DNA from: Halorussus salinisoli
Lineage (GTDB): Archaea; Halobacteriota; Halobacteria; Halobacteriales; Haladaptataceae
NCBI GenBank assembly: GCA_005239435.1
Contig: ML241305.1
Location: 395,289-459,288, forward strand
DNA: 64,000 nucleotides
Reading direction: 5' to 3'
The translations under genes were made by a program, and so were the position numbers. A model generated the notes under the pieces. That model ran no database searches. It was not told the origin of the DNA and worked only from the letters and a program-made list of their open reading frames with translations. Positions 9,009 through 19,759 of the stretch are shown here, piece after piece. Position 1 is the first letter of the stretch. Every line of letters starts with the position of its first letter.

Positions 9009-9527
9009 ATGACTCGCGGGTTCTACATCGGTCGGTTCCAACCCTATCATAACGGCCACCACAACGTGGTCCAGAGCATCGCCGAGGAGGTAGACGAGTT
9101 GGTCCTCGGCATCGGGAGTGCGGGCGACTCTCACACTCAGCACGACCCCTTCACGGCGGGCGAGCGCATCATGATGATAACCAAGTCGCTGGTCGATTCG
9201 GACCTCGTGACTTACGCGGTCCCCATCGAGGACCTGGACCGCAACTCGGTCTGGGTGAGCCACGTCCAGAGCATGAGTCCGGACTTCGACGTGGCCTACT
9301 CGAACAACCCCCTCGTCATCCAACTCTTCAGCGAGGCGGGCGTCGAGGTGCGCCAGTCCCCGATGTACAACCGCGAAGTGCTGGAGGGAACCGAGGTCCG
9401 CGACCGCATGATCGAGGGCGACGACTGGGAGAAACTGGTCCCCGACGCGGTCGTCGAAGTCGTCGAGGAGACCGGCGGTTTGGAGCGGATTCAGCGCGTG
9501 AGCGACTCGGACAGCAACGGCGAGTGA
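9009..9527 (+). CDS. nadM: Nicotinamide-nucleotide adenylyltransferase (archaeal NadM type)
   Basis: 172-residue enzyme that joins NMN and ATP to make NAD+. The nucleotidyltransferase signature GRFQPYHNGHHNVV (residues 8-21) carries the HxGH motif. Further family motifs are IGSAGDSHTQHDPFTAGER (about 39-57) and the C-terminal signature GTEVRDRMIEGDDW equivalent to the ISTTxxR region. Length is typical of the archaeal enzyme. The start at 9009 is fixed by the leaderless promoter spacing and by the MTRGFYIGRFQP N-terminus. It is single, divergent from lonB. Confidence 0.95.
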   Translation: MTRGFYIGRFQPYHNGHHNVVQSIAEEVDELVLGIGSAGDSHTQHDPFTAGERIMMITKSLVDSDLVTYAVPIEDLDRNSVWVSHVQSMSPDFDVAYSNNPLVIQLFSEAGVEVRQSPMYNREVLEGTEVRDRMIEGDDWEKLVPDAVVEVVEETGGLERIQRVSDSDSNGE

Positions 9528-9560
9528 GTCCCGGACGCGTTCGATACCCGAGAGTGACGC

Positions 9561-10115
9561 TCAGTCTCGCTTACGCCACTCTCGACGGAGGAGTCCGTAC
9601 TGGACCATGTCGCGGTGTTCGCCGTCGATAAACATGAACTTGCGGCGGCGTCCCTCCTCGGCGAATCCGAGCGATTCGAGCAAGCCGCGGGAAGCGTCGT
9701 TGAAATCGTAAGCCTCCGCACCCACGGCGGGAGTGTCGTACGCCCGGAAGGCGTAATCGACGACCATGGAGATGGCCTCTCTGCCGTAGCCTCGACCGTG
9801 GACCTCCGGAACGAGCCAGTAGGTGATTTCTGGTCGTTTCCAGTCGGCGTCCTCCACCGCCGCGGCACCAATTCGTCTCACGTCGCCTTCGTCCGGTTGG
9901 CCGGGACCGGCCTCGTCCTCGTCGAGACAGACGAGGAACCGGTCCGACGTATCGCCTTCGAGGTGTTCCTCACACTGTTCTCGGCTCATCAGCGGATTGC
10001 CCACCGGATAGCGGAGTTCGGGGTTCGCGCCCGCGCGTTGGACGAACGGCACGTCCTCCGATTCGACCGTCCGTAGCGTGACTCGCTCACCACTCTGTAT
10101 GCGTGCTCCAGGCAC
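9561..10115 (-). CDS. GNAT N-acetyltransferase (RimJ/RimL-like)
   Basis: About 184 residues from a GTG start at 10115. The family start RVTLRTVESEDVPFVQR fits this position. An open frame continues upstream to 10223 but has no similarity. Acetyl-CoA binding is indicated by LVPEVHGRGYGREAISMVVDY (motif A) and NDASRGLLESLGFAEEGR (motif B), the order found in ribosomal-protein or aminoglycoside-type acetyltransferases. Target unknown. It converges with nadM. Confidence 0.85.
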   Translation of the reverse strand: MPGARIQSGERVTLRTVESEDVPFVQRAGANPELRYPVGNPLMSREQCEEHLEGDTSDRFLVCLDEDEAGPGQPDEGDVRRIGAAAVEDADWKRPEITYWLVPEVHGRGYGREAISMVVDYAFRAYDTPAVGAEAYDFNDASRGLLESLGFAEEGRRRKFMFIDGEHRDMVQYGLLRREWRKRD

Positions 10116-10274
10116 GAGTTCAGTGTCGGCGAGACACCCAATATGCTTTCTGTAACCGGCCGGAACGAGAGTGGAAACGGCGTGCAGAGGAGGGTGTACC
10201 GTCGTCGTTCGAAGGCCCGTCACGGTCGACTCGAAAGTGCCGACCTTTTAGAACTCGCCGACCAACGTTCGACG

Positions 10275-11036
10275 ATGATAACACTCGCCTCGGACTTCGG
10301 CACACCCTACCCGGCCGCGATGAAGGGCGTCGTGCTACAGCGAACCGACGCCAGACTGGAGGACGTGGCCCACGACTTCCCCCGGCAGGACGTGCGAACT
10401 GCGGCGTTCTGGCTCCGAGAGGTCCTGCCGTACTTCCCGCCCGCGGTCCACCTCGTCGTCGTGGACCCCGGCGTCGGCACCGACCGGGCCGCCCTCGCGG
10501 TCCGGGCGGGCGACCACGCGCTCGTGGGGCCGGACAACGGCGTCTTGCTTCCGGCGGCCCGCGAGTTGGCGGCCCGAGGCGACGCGACCGAAATCGAGGT
10601 CTTCGAGGTCGAGTACGCCGACCCCGCGAGTTCCACGTTCCACGGCCGGGACGTGTTCGCGCCCGCCGCGGCCGAAATCCACGAGGAAGGCGTGGAGGAC
10701 TTCCACGAGCGCGACGACGTGACCCCCGTCGAGGAGTTCGAGGACCTCCGATTCCCCGAGCCGAAACTCGAAGACGACGTTGCGGTCGGCGAAATTCTCG
10801 TGGTGGACGGGTTCGGCAACGCCGTGACCAACCTGCCCGGCGAACTGCTCGATGGCCGCGAGACGGTCAGCGTCGGCGGCGAATCTGCACCGGTCGCGCG
10901 GGCCTACGCCGAGGTCGGACCGGGCGAGCGACTCGTCACGGTCGGGAGCCACGGCAACGTGGAGTTGGCGGTCAACCGCGGCCGCGGTGACGAGGCCTTC
11001 GGCGTCTCGGTCGGCGACGAGATTCGAATCGAGTGA
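10275..11036 (+). CDS. S-adenosyl-L-methionine hydrolase/hydroxide adenosyltransferase (DUF62)
   Basis: 253-residue enzyme of the chlorinase/fluorinase superfamily whose archaeal and bacterial members hydrolyse SAM to adenosine and methionine. Motifs: DFGTPYPAAMKGVVLQ at the N-terminus (the catalytic Asp of the family), VVVDPGVGTDRAALAV, GPDNGVLLPAA and TFHGRDVFAPAAA, then a C-terminal beta-domain (VDGFGNAVTNLPGE). The ATG at 10275 was selected because MITLASDFG is the conserved start; the frame is open for 132 nt more upstream without similarity. Single gene. Cellular role, perhaps SAM homeostasis, is uncertain. Confidence 0.9.
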   Translation: MITLASDFGTPYPAAMKGVVLQRTDARLEDVAHDFPRQDVRTAAFWLREVLPYFPPAVHLVVVDPGVGTDRAALAVRAGDHALVGPDNGVLLPAARELAARGDATEIEVFEVEYADPASSTFHGRDVFAPAAAEIHEEGVEDFHERDDVTPVEEFEDLRFPEPKLEDDVAVGEILVVDGFGNAVTNLPGELLDGRETVSVGGESAPVARAYAEVGPGERLVTVGSHGNVELAVNRGRGDEAFGVSVGDEIRIE

Positions 11037-11098
11037 GAGAACTCGGCGGTCGGTCGCCTCTCGCGCTGGTCTCGTCGGGTCCGGGCGTGCTCGGCCGT

Positions 11099-11518
11099 TC
11101 AGAGTTCCGTCTCCACGACGTGCCCCCATCGCTCCATCCCCTCGGTCTCGTAGAAGCCGAGCGCGTCGTCGTTGCCCTCACGAACCGCCAGCGCGACGTA
11201 CTCGCAGTCGCGGTCCGCTGCCCACGACTCCACGAATTCGAGCAGTTCCGCGCCGAACCCCTCGCCGCGGTGGTCCTCGTCGACGACGAAGTCGTGAATC
11301 CACGCGTGGCGGGCGTGGTGGAGGACGCGCTGGACCGAGATTCCGGCGACGGCGACCAGTTGCCCGTCAGCGAGCAGTCCGAATAGCCGATACCCGTCTT
11401 CGTCGGCCCACGAGCGGACGAACTCCTCGTCGGCGTCGGTCCAGAGCTGGCGTAGAATCGGCAGCGCGGCGGTCCACTCGGCCTCCGTCTCCAGTTCCTC
11501 GACGCGGCTCTCGGGCAT
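11099..11518 (-). CDS. GNAT family N-acetyltransferase
   Basis: 139 residues, a minimal single GNAT domain. Motif A is VDEDHRGEGFGAELLEFVES (about 84-103), with the R/Q-x-x-G-x-G/A acetyl-CoA loop seen as RGEGFG. The last part (ALGFYETEGMERWGHVVE) is motif B with the usual tyrosine. It converges with the SAM hydrolase. Substrate not predictable. Confidence 0.85.
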   Translation of the reverse strand: MPESRVEELETEAEWTAALPILRQLWTDADEEFVRSWADEDGYRLFGLLADGQLVAVAGISVQRVLHHARHAWIHDFVVDEDHRGEGFGAELLEFVESWAADRDCEYVALAVREGNDDALGFYETEGMERWGHVVETEL

Positions 11519-11575
11519 ACTGGAGGTCTCGGAAAGCGGCCGGAAGGATTTTTCGCCGACGAGGCCGTCCAGCGA

Positions 11576-11845
11576 CTACGCTCGTTCGCCGGCGTCGTCG
11601 TACCGGGACGCGACGCTGACGAGACCGAAGAGGAGCGCCAGCACGCCCGCGGTCACGACCATCCCGAACGCCGCCATCGAGACCGGCGTCATCTGGAAGG
11701 AGACGACCCCGAGCAGGTCCATCGCTACCGCTCGCTCCTGTCCGGACGCACCCACGACGGCACCGAGACCGCCCGCCACGAGGACGACTATCACGGCGAC
11801 GGCGGCGAAGATGGGTCGGCTGGATATGGTCGCGTCAGTGGTCAC
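11576..11845 (-). CDS. Small two-span membrane protein (haloarchaeal cox-cluster-like)
   Basis: 89 residues with two hydrophobic helices (FAAVAVIVVLVAGGLGAVVG about 13-32, and MAAFGMVVTAGVLALLFGLV about 57-77) joined by a short loop. Size and pattern resemble small uncharacterised haloarchaeal proteins often annotated as cox cluster proteins, but no cytochrome oxidase genes are nearby, so the name carries no function here. It is downstream of pyrF on the same strand with a 31-bp gap and is probably co-transcribed with it. Confidence 0.6.
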   Translation of the reverse strand: MTTDATISSRPIFAAVAVIVVLVAGGLGAVVGASGQERAVAMDLLGVVSFQMTPVSMAAFGMVVTAGVLALLFGLVSVASRYDDAGERA

Positions 11846-11876
11846 GGCCGACGGTTAGCGCTCGTTTCGATTAGGA

Positions 11877-12686
11877 CTATCGATACCGATTCAGTCGTTC
11901 TTTCAGGTCGCGGGCGGCCGAGGCGGCCGCCTCGTCGAAGGGTTCGTCGGCGTCCTCTCCCGCGAAGATGATGCCGCGGGTAGAGTTGACCAGTCCCGCG
12001 CCGTTCTCGGCGGTGGCGTAGGTCGCGGCGGCCTCGGCGTCGCCGCCCTGCGCGCCCACGCCGGGGACGAGGAACGGGAGGTCGGGCACGCGCTCGCGGA
12101 CCGTCCGGAGTTCGTCGGGCGTGGTCGCGCCCACGACCAGACCGACGTTTTCGTTTCCGGTCGCGCTCCACTCGCTGGCGAGGTCGGCCACGCGCTCGTA
12201 GACGAGGTCGCCGTCGGCGAGTTCGAGTTCCTGCACGTCCGCGCCGCCGGGGTTCGAGGTCCGACAGAGGAGGAAACACCCCGCGTCCTCGCGGTCGAGG
12301 AACGGCGCGAGCGAGTCCCGGCCGAGGAACGGGTTGAGCGTGATGGCGTCAACCGAGTCGAGGACCGCCGCGTACTGGCGGGAGGTGTTGCCGATGTCGG
12401 CGCGCTTGGCGTCGAGCAGGACGGGGACGCCAGCGTCGCGGGCGTGTTCGACCGTCTTCTCCAGCGCGCGCCAACCGTCGGGGTCCTCGTAGAACGCGGC
12501 GTTGGGCTTGAAGACGGCGGCGTGTTCGCGGGTCGCGTCGATGATTCGGCGGTTGAACTCCCAGCGCGGCAGGTCGGCGTCCCGGACCTCGGCGGGCAGG
12601 CGGTCGGTGTCGGGGTCGAGTCCGACCGAGACGATGCTGTCTATCTCGTCGATTCGGTCGGCGAGTCGCTCGAAGAACGTCGTCAT
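11877..12686 (-). CDS. pyrF: Orotidine 5'-phosphate decarboxylase
   Basis: Final step of UMP synthesis (OMP to UMP and CO2). 269 residues, the length of the longer type found in haloarchaea and many bacteria. The catalytic Lys/Asp array is visible in LLDAKRADIGNTSRQYA (about 98-114), with substrate-binding SVGLDPDTDRLP at the N-terminus and FLVPGVGAQGGD for phosphate binding near the C-terminus. The ATG at 12686 gives MTTFFERLADRIDE, which fits the family; an in-frame upstream start would add ten non-conserved residues. A TATA-like TTGTATCC lies about 25 nt upstream. Confidence 0.93.
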   Translation of the reverse strand: MTTFFERLADRIDEIDSIVSVGLDPDTDRLPAEVRDADLPRWEFNRRIIDATREHAAVFKPNAAFYEDPDGWRALEKTVEHARDAGVPVLLDAKRADIGNTSRQYAAVLDSVDAITLNPFLGRDSLAPFLDREDAGCFLLCRTSNPGGADVQELELADGDLVYERVADLASEWSATGNENVGLVVGATTPDELRTVRERVPDLPFLVPGVGAQGGDAEAAATYATAENGAGLVNSTRGIIFAGEDADEPFDEAAASAARDLKERLNRYR

Positions 12687-12795
12687 TGGTCCGGGGTTCC
12701 GGGGGCGTGGATACAAAGGCGTCGAATCTCACGCGACTCCGCGATAGAAACATAACTATACAATCTTTAAAGAAATATCTAAACGTGTTTGGGGC

Positions 12796-12848
12796 GTCTA
12801 AATGTGTCTACTATGTCCGAATACGTCTATTACGTCTACGTGCGTCTA
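12796..12848. repeat. Helically phased GTCTA direct repeats
   Basis: GTCTA occurs at 12796, 12806, 12825, 12834 and 12844, with a one-base variant (GTCCG) at 12815. Spacings are 10, 9, 10, 9 and 10 bp. The fuller unit looks like ACGTCTATT. The array sits in the divergent region between pyrF and pantoate kinase, next to an AT-rich stretch and beside the hairpin end of a dispersed element. Confidence 0.75.
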
Positions 12849-12851
12849 TTA

Positions 12852-12987
12852 CGCCCACTTGCGGTGGGCGCGCGCGAGCAACGTGCGCGAGTGAGGGAGG
12901 AGGCGGGGGAGGCGTGAGGCCCGCGGTTGCCGTGCTGTGCGGTCGCGGTGCAGTTGCGGTACTCGTCGGCTCAGGTGGTAGCTAGCG
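12852..12987 (+). repeat. Dispersed GCTAGC element, copy C
   Basis: Hairpin end CGCCCAC/GTGGGCG (12852-12858 with 12864-12870), then a purine-rich stretch (GTGAGGGAGGAGGCGGGGG), then the core GAGGCCCGCGGT followed by TGCCGTGCTGTGCGGTCG, then GTAGCTAGC ending at 12986. Compared with the copy at 57.2 kb the core lacks five bases (CGCGG). Eighteen bases (12932-12949) are identical to the complement of 48513-48530. No ORF with recognisable protein. The whole 12687-13126 gap holds only this, the phased repeats and promoters. Confidence 0.75.
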
Positions 12988-13126
12988 AACTCCGTCCGTC
13001 CGGCCTATGGCGAACTCCACGTCACAACTCGACTCTACCGACCCGACGCGAACCCTCCTCGTTCGACGGTAAGAGTTCGACCGGTCGTCCCGAGGGTTCA
13101 AAAGGGATTCCGCCCAACCCCCGGTC

Positions 13127-13921
13127 ATGAGAGCCTTCGCTCCGGGGAGCGTCACCGCCGTCTTCGCGCCGGGCGAGACGTCCGACCAATCGAAGGGCGC
13201 GAGCGTGGCCATCGCCGACGGCGTGATTGCGGACGTAACGCCCGCCGACGGCCGAGACGCCGACGAACCGGCCGTAACCGTCGAGGGCGACCCCACCGAC
13301 TTCGAACCCGTGGAACTGGCCCTCCGGAAGTTGGACGTGACCGCCCGCGCGGACCTCACCGCCGAGGTTCCCATCGGGCGCGGGTTCGGCGCGAGCGGGG
13401 CCGCGACCCTCGCCACCGCCATCGCCGCGAACGCGGAGTTCGGTCTCGGCCACTCGCGCGAGGAACTCGTGGCGGTCGCCCACCGCGCGGAGGTGGAAGC
13501 CGGAACTGGTCTCGGCGACGTGTTCGTCCAGAATCGCGGCGGTCTGGTCGTCGGCGACGGGGGTGAACCCCGGTCGTTCGAGCGCGACGCGCCGATAGAG
13601 TACGTCAGTTTCGGCCCCATCGCCACCGAGGAGGCGCTGGCCGACGACGACCTGATGGCCACCATCGCGCGGGAGGGGACGGCCGCCCTCGACGCGCTCC
13701 CCGACGACCCCTCGCTGGCCGACCTGACCGGCGAAGCGTGGGCGTTCGCCGAGGCTATCGACCTGCCGACCGACGAGGTACGAGAGGCGGTCGAGGCGGT
13801 CGAATCGGCTGGGGGGACCGCCAGCATGGCGATGGTCGGCGAGACCGTGTTCGCGGTCGGCGTCGAGGGCGTCCTTCCGAATCGGACCGAGGTGTGTCCG
13901 GACGGCGCGGAACTCCGGTGA
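13127..13921 (+). CDS. Pantoate kinase (GHMP family)
   Basis: 264-residue archaeal enzyme that phosphorylates pantoate in the archaeal route to coenzyme A, replacing bacterial pantothenate kinase order. GHMP motif: EVPIGRGFGASGAATLATA (about 84-102), the glycine-rich ATP loop. An N-terminal RAFAPGSVTAVFAP is the family start. AVEAGTGLGDVFVQNRGGL (about 124-142) is the second conserved block. A TTCAAAAGGG box about 20-30 nt before the ATG suggests a leaderless transcript. The partner phosphopantothenate synthetase is not in this window; an MfnA-type decarboxylase that could supply beta-alanine is at 53.4 kb. Confidence 0.88.
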   Translation: MRAFAPGSVTAVFAPGETSDQSKGASVAIADGVIADVTPADGRDADEPAVTVEGDPTDFEPVELALRKLDVTARADLTAEVPIGRGFGASGAATLATAIAANAEFGLGHSREELVAVAHRAEVEAGTGLGDVFVQNRGGLVVGDGGEPRSFERDAPIEYVSFGPIATEEALADDDLMATIAREGTAALDALPDDPSLADLTGEAWAFAEAIDLPTDEVREAVEAVESAGGTASMAMVGETVFAVGVEGVLPNRTEVCPDGAELR

Positions 13922-14117
13922 GCGATGGCGATGCGATTTCGCCGATAGGTAGCCACCGAGATTAAGGCCGTCGTCGCTCTCGTATGAATCCGTAGTACGT
14001 AATCGGGGGAGAACGTACGATGGACCAGACAACGTTCACTACCAGTTCGGTAGTACGGTCGCAACCGAACCGCTCGTCAGGCACCGACTCACCCGCTCGA
14101 ATCGAGGACGGCAGGAC

Positions 14118-15200
14118 ATGAACGCGGACCTGAAACCCCTCGAGGAGCAGGTGGTAGTCATCACGGGCGCGTCGTCCGGCATCGGACTGGCGACGGCGCG
14201 GATGGCCACCGAACGCGGGGCGCGAGTGGTACTCGCGGCCCGGAGCGAGGACGCGTTACGGGAGTTGACCGAGGAGATAACGCAGTCCGGTGGGGAGGCG
14301 ACGTACGTCGTCGCCGACGTGAGCGACCGCGACGACGTGCGGGAAATCGCGCGGACGGCACGGGACGCCTACGGGGGCTTCGACACGTGGGTCAACAACG
14401 CGGGTGCGTTCCTCTACGGCAAACTGGAGGACACCCCGATAGAGGACATGCGCGAGCAGTTCGACACCAACGTCTGGGGGTTGCTGTACGGGTCGCTGGA
14501 AGCCACCGACTACCTGAAAGACCACGGCGGTGCGATAATCAACGTCGGTAGCCTCGCGTCCGACCGCGCCGTTCCACTCCAGGGTAGTTACTCGGCCTCG
14601 AAGCACGCCGTGAAGGGCTTCACCGACACCCTGCGCATGGAACTGGACCGAGAGGGCGCGCCCGTGTCCGTGACGCTCGTCAAACCGGCGTCCATCGACA
14701 CGCCGTATCCGAAACACGCGAAGAATCACATGGACGAGGAGGCGACGCTCCCACCGCCCATCTACTCGCCGGAGACGGTGGCGAGAGCCATCCTGCACGC
14801 CGCGGAACACCCCCAGCGCGACGTGTTCGTCGGCGGTGGTGCAAAGGGAATGTCCGCGCTCGGTTACTACGCGTCGAGCCTCGCGGACACAATCATGGAG
14901 AAGGCGTTCGTCCCGATGCAAAAGAAGGACCGTCCGCGCTCGAACGGGCAGAACAACATCGACGGGCCGACCGGAGACCTCGAAGAGCGCGGTGACTTCG
15001 ACCGACACGTCTCCGAGACGAGCGCCTACACCGAGGCCTCGCAACGCCGGTCGCTGACCAGTGTCGCAGTCGCCGGTCTCGGGATGCTCGGCCTGGCGCT
15101 GTATGCTCGTTACAGGACGAGACGCGGCGAAGACGAAGCGGACGAGCGAGAGTCCGAGCGGAGGCGGACCGTTAGTTCGGTTCCGCCGTCGTCCCGATAG
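14118..15200 (+). CDS. Short-chain dehydrogenase/reductase with C-terminal membrane anchor
   Basis: 360 residues. The SDR domain occupies the first 250 or so: cofactor motif ITGASSGIGLATA (about 14-26), NNAG (about 92), catalytic Ser in NVGSLASD and YSASKHAVKGF (Tyr and Lys, about 157-167). The last third is charged and then has a hydrophobic helix (SVAVAGLGMLGLALYARY, about 315-332) followed by R/E-rich residues, suggesting a tail anchor with the catalytic domain in the cytoplasm. Most classic SDRs are about 250 residues, so the tail is extra. Substrate unknown. The 196 bp upstream hold no gene. Confidence 0.86.
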   Translation: MNADLKPLEEQVVVITGASSGIGLATARMATERGARVVLAARSEDALRELTEEITQSGGEATYVVADVSDRDDVREIARTARDAYGGFDTWVNNAGAFLYGKLEDTPIEDMREQFDTNVWGLLYGSLEATDYLKDHGGAIINVGSLASDRAVPLQGSYSASKHAVKGFTDTLRMELDREGAPVSVTLVKPASIDTPYPKHAKNHMDEEATLPPPIYSPETVARAILHAAEHPQRDVFVGGGAKGMSALGYYASSLADTIMEKAFVPMQKKDRPRSNGQNNIDGPTGDLEERGDFDRHVSETSAYTEASQRRSLTSVAVAGLGMLGLALYARYRTRRGEDEADERESERRRTVSSVPPSSR

Positions 15201-15233
15201 GAACCGCCGCCAAAGAAGAGCGGAACTCGAAAG

Positions 15234-16826
15234 CTACTCCGCCGCGATAACGTCGTCGATGCGGACGATCATCGTCGCGGCCTCGGTCGCGGACTCGACC
15301 GCCTCGCGCTTGACAGCGGTGGGGTCGAGGATGCCCGCTTCCACGGGGTCGCCGACTTCGCCGTCTTCGCCCTCGGCGATGATTCCGGCGCGGCCCTCGT
15401 TCGCCTCGTTTTCGGCGCGGAGATCTACCAGACCGTCTATCGGGTCCATCCCGGTGTTCTCCGCGAGCGTCCGGGGAAGCACGTCCATCGCGTCGGCGAA
15501 GGCTTCGACCGCGAGTTGCTGGCGGCCCTCGACGCCCGCGGCCTCCTCACGGACGTGGTCGGCGACGACGATTTCGGTCGCGCCTGCCCCGGCCACCACG
15601 CCGCCGGTGTCGAGCGCCGCCGTAACCACGTCGAGCGCGTCCGAGAGCGCGCGTTCGAGTTCGTCCACGACGTGTTCGGTGCCGCCGCGGACGAGCATCG
15701 TGACCGCTTCGGCGGCCGCTCCGCCCTCCACGAACGCGAGGTCCTCGTCGCCGAAGGACCGGACCCGCACCGTCTCGGCGTTCCCGAGGTCGGCGTCCTC
15801 GACGTCGGCGACCTTCGAGGTGCGACTCGCACCGGTCGCGGAGGCGATGGCGCGGGCCTCGTCGTCGTCCACGCTCTCGAACGCGAGGATGCCCGCGTTG
15901 GCGAGGTAGGCCGCAACTCTGTCCTCGATGGAGTCGGTCGAGAAGACGGCATCGACGCCCGCAGACGAGAGCGCGTCGGCGTACTCCCGGAGTTCGCGGT
16001 CCTCGGCGTCCATCGCCGCGGTCAACTGGTCGACGCTCTCGACGCTGTACTCGGCGTCGACTTCGGCCGAGCGCACGCCGAACTCCTCGTCCACGACCGC
16101 GATGGTGGCGTCTTCGATTTCTCGCGGCATGTTGGTGTGGACCGCTTCGGCGTCGCTGATGACGCCCGCCACGAGTTCGGTCGCCGACGAGGACCCACCG
16201 GTCTGGGTGTGGACCCGCACGTTGTCCCGGACGACGCCCTCCTCGCCTTCGACGTGGCGGACCGCCCGGACCACATTGTCGGCCAGCGTCTCGGTCGTGA
16301 CGTCGCCTGTCCCCTTGCCGGTCATGCTGGACTCGGCGACGTGCTTCAGGAGGTCGTCGTCGAGTTCCTCGTCGAGGACGAGCGAGTCGATGGCTTCGAG
16401 GGCGATGTCGCGCGCTCGTCCGTAGCCTTCCACGATGGTCGTCGGATGCACGTCGTCGTCCAGCAGATTCTCGGCCTTCGAGAGCAGTTCGCCCGCGAGC
16501 ACCGCCGCCGTGGTCGTGCCGTCGCCCACTTCGTCCTCCTGGGCCTCGGCGACCTCGACTATCATCTGGGCCGCGGGGTGTTCGATGTCCATCGTTTCGA
16601 GGATGGTCGCGCCGTCGTTGGTGATGGTCACGTCACCCGTGTCCGTCACCAGCATCTTGTCCATCCCGCGAGGCCCGAGCGTCGTGCGTACGGCCTCGCT
16701 GACCGCCTTCCCGGCCGAGATGTTCGACCGTTGGGCGTCTTCGCCGTGCGTTCGCTCCGTGTCCTCCGCGAGGATGAACATCGGTCGGCCTCCCATGCGT
16801 CGCTGTCCGGATGCTGATTCTGCCAT
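15234..16826 (-). CDS. Thermosome subunit (group II chaperonin)
   Basis: 530-residue subunit of the archaeal double-ring chaperonin. Conserved elements: [19 protein letters not shown] (about 48-66), NDGATIL, the ATPase motif [16 protein letters not shown] (about 100-115), and the C-terminal [12 protein letters not shown] nucleotide-binding segment. The C-terminus lacks the Gly-Met-rich tail of some subunits. Haloarchaea carry two or three paralogues; which one this is cannot be decided here. A strong TATA box 35-40 nt upstream fits a heat-responsive gene. It converges with the SDR gene. Confidence 0.95.
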   Translation of the reverse strand: MAESASGQRRMGGRPMFILAEDTERTHGEDAQRSNISAGKAVSEAVRTTLGPRGMDKMLVTDTGDVTITNDGATILETMDIEHPAAQMIVEVAEAQEDEVGDGTTTAAVLAGELLSKAENLLDDDVHPTTIVEGYGRARDIALEAIDSLVLDEELDDDLLKHVAESSMTGKGTGDVTTETLADNVVRAVRHVEGEEGVVRDNVRVHTQTGGSSSATELVAGVISDAEAVHTNMPREIEDATIAVVDEEFGVRSAEVDAEYSVESVDQLTAAMDAEDRELREYADALSSAGVDAVFSTDSIEDRVAAYLANAGILAFESVDDDEARAIASATGASRTSKVADVEDADLGNAETVRVRSFGDEDLAFVEGGAAAEAVTMLVRGGTEHVVDELERALSDALDVVTAALDTGGVVAGAGATEIVVADHVREEAAGVEGRQQLAVEAFADAMDVLPRTLAENTGMDPIDGLVDLRAENEANEGRAGIIAEGEDGEVGDPVEAGILDPTAVKREAVESATEAATMIVRIDDVIAAE

Positions 16827-16855
16827 GGTTACTCCCCATACAAAAGATGTTTAAA

Positions 16856-16870
16856 CTTCTATATAAACTT
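16856..16870 (-). promoter_or_regulatory. TATA box of the thermosome gene
   Basis: On the minus strand AAGTTTATATAGA is centred about 38 nt before the thermosome ATG (16826). A second AT-rich word (AGTTTAAACATC) sits between it and the start. Confidence 0.6.
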
Positions 16871-17060
16871 TACCCGCGTTTCGTGCCAAGTGTTGTCGAG
16901 GATACAGGCTGCGAAAGTGTAAGACGCCATTGGTGGCACTACCTCCGGGCGAATTTCCACTTCCACAAAAAATATTGCTCTTTTAGAAAACTAAGGCCGT
17001 CTAATACCACCTACTTTTTTGTAATAGCGGTTCCCGTCTCCGAACGAGTGAGCTAAACGA

Positions 17061-19270
<2,210 letters not shown>

Positions 19271-19505
19271 TCGACTTCGCGTTCGGTAGACGTATTTTGA
19301 TTTCTTTCGGAATTGTTCTGTTGTCTTTGGATATTATATAGGAAGCTCTGGTGAGTAGGAATAGCAGAATCGAGAATATCTACTGAAACCCCTCCTGTGC
19401 CGGATGGTCAGACGAGCGTACGCTGGCGGTTGGTCGAGGGAATTGCTTGAAATGGCGCATCCGTCGGCCGGTTTCGGCCGGTGAATCACGTACTGCCCTG
19501 GCGGA

Positions 19506-19630
19506 CTGAAAGGGCGAGCGCGGTTCGCGGGCCGCAGGCCCGTGGTCATCTCCGGCGGGCCACTATTCGGTGCGCGCAGGTCTGCGCGCACCGAATATCC
19601 CGCGGAGTGACCGCGAACCGTGCGAGGGCT
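19506..19630. repeat. Nested inverted-repeat element
   Basis: Outer arms CGGTTCGCGG (19521-19530) and CCGCGAACCG (19611-19620) are perfect complements. Inside is a perfect 16-bp stem with a 2-nt loop (19564-19579 with 19582-19597, arm TATTCGGTGCGCGCAG) and a small palindrome GGGCCGCAGGCCC (19529-19541). The flanks (CTGAAAGGGCGAGCG on the left, GCGAGGGCTTTCGAG on the right) are partly complementary. I recall similar ACTGAAAGGGCGAG...GAGGGCTTT arrangements between genes of other haloarchaea. The rest of the 19271-19759 gap holds no supported gene. Confidence 0.8.
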
Positions 19631-19759
19631 TTCGAGGTTACAATCAATATTCCGGCAGTTGATTCCAAGGCGACCACAACTACCGTTTCGACAGTTCGTC
19701 CGAGTAGTACGAGCGAGCAACCGACAATAAAAAATAGGGTAGTTCCGAAGCCACCCACG

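Noticed and set aside
10143-10274. Upstream in-frame extension of the SAM hydrolase
   Set aside because: The extra 44 residues are R-rich and unconserved; the family begins at MITLASDFG.
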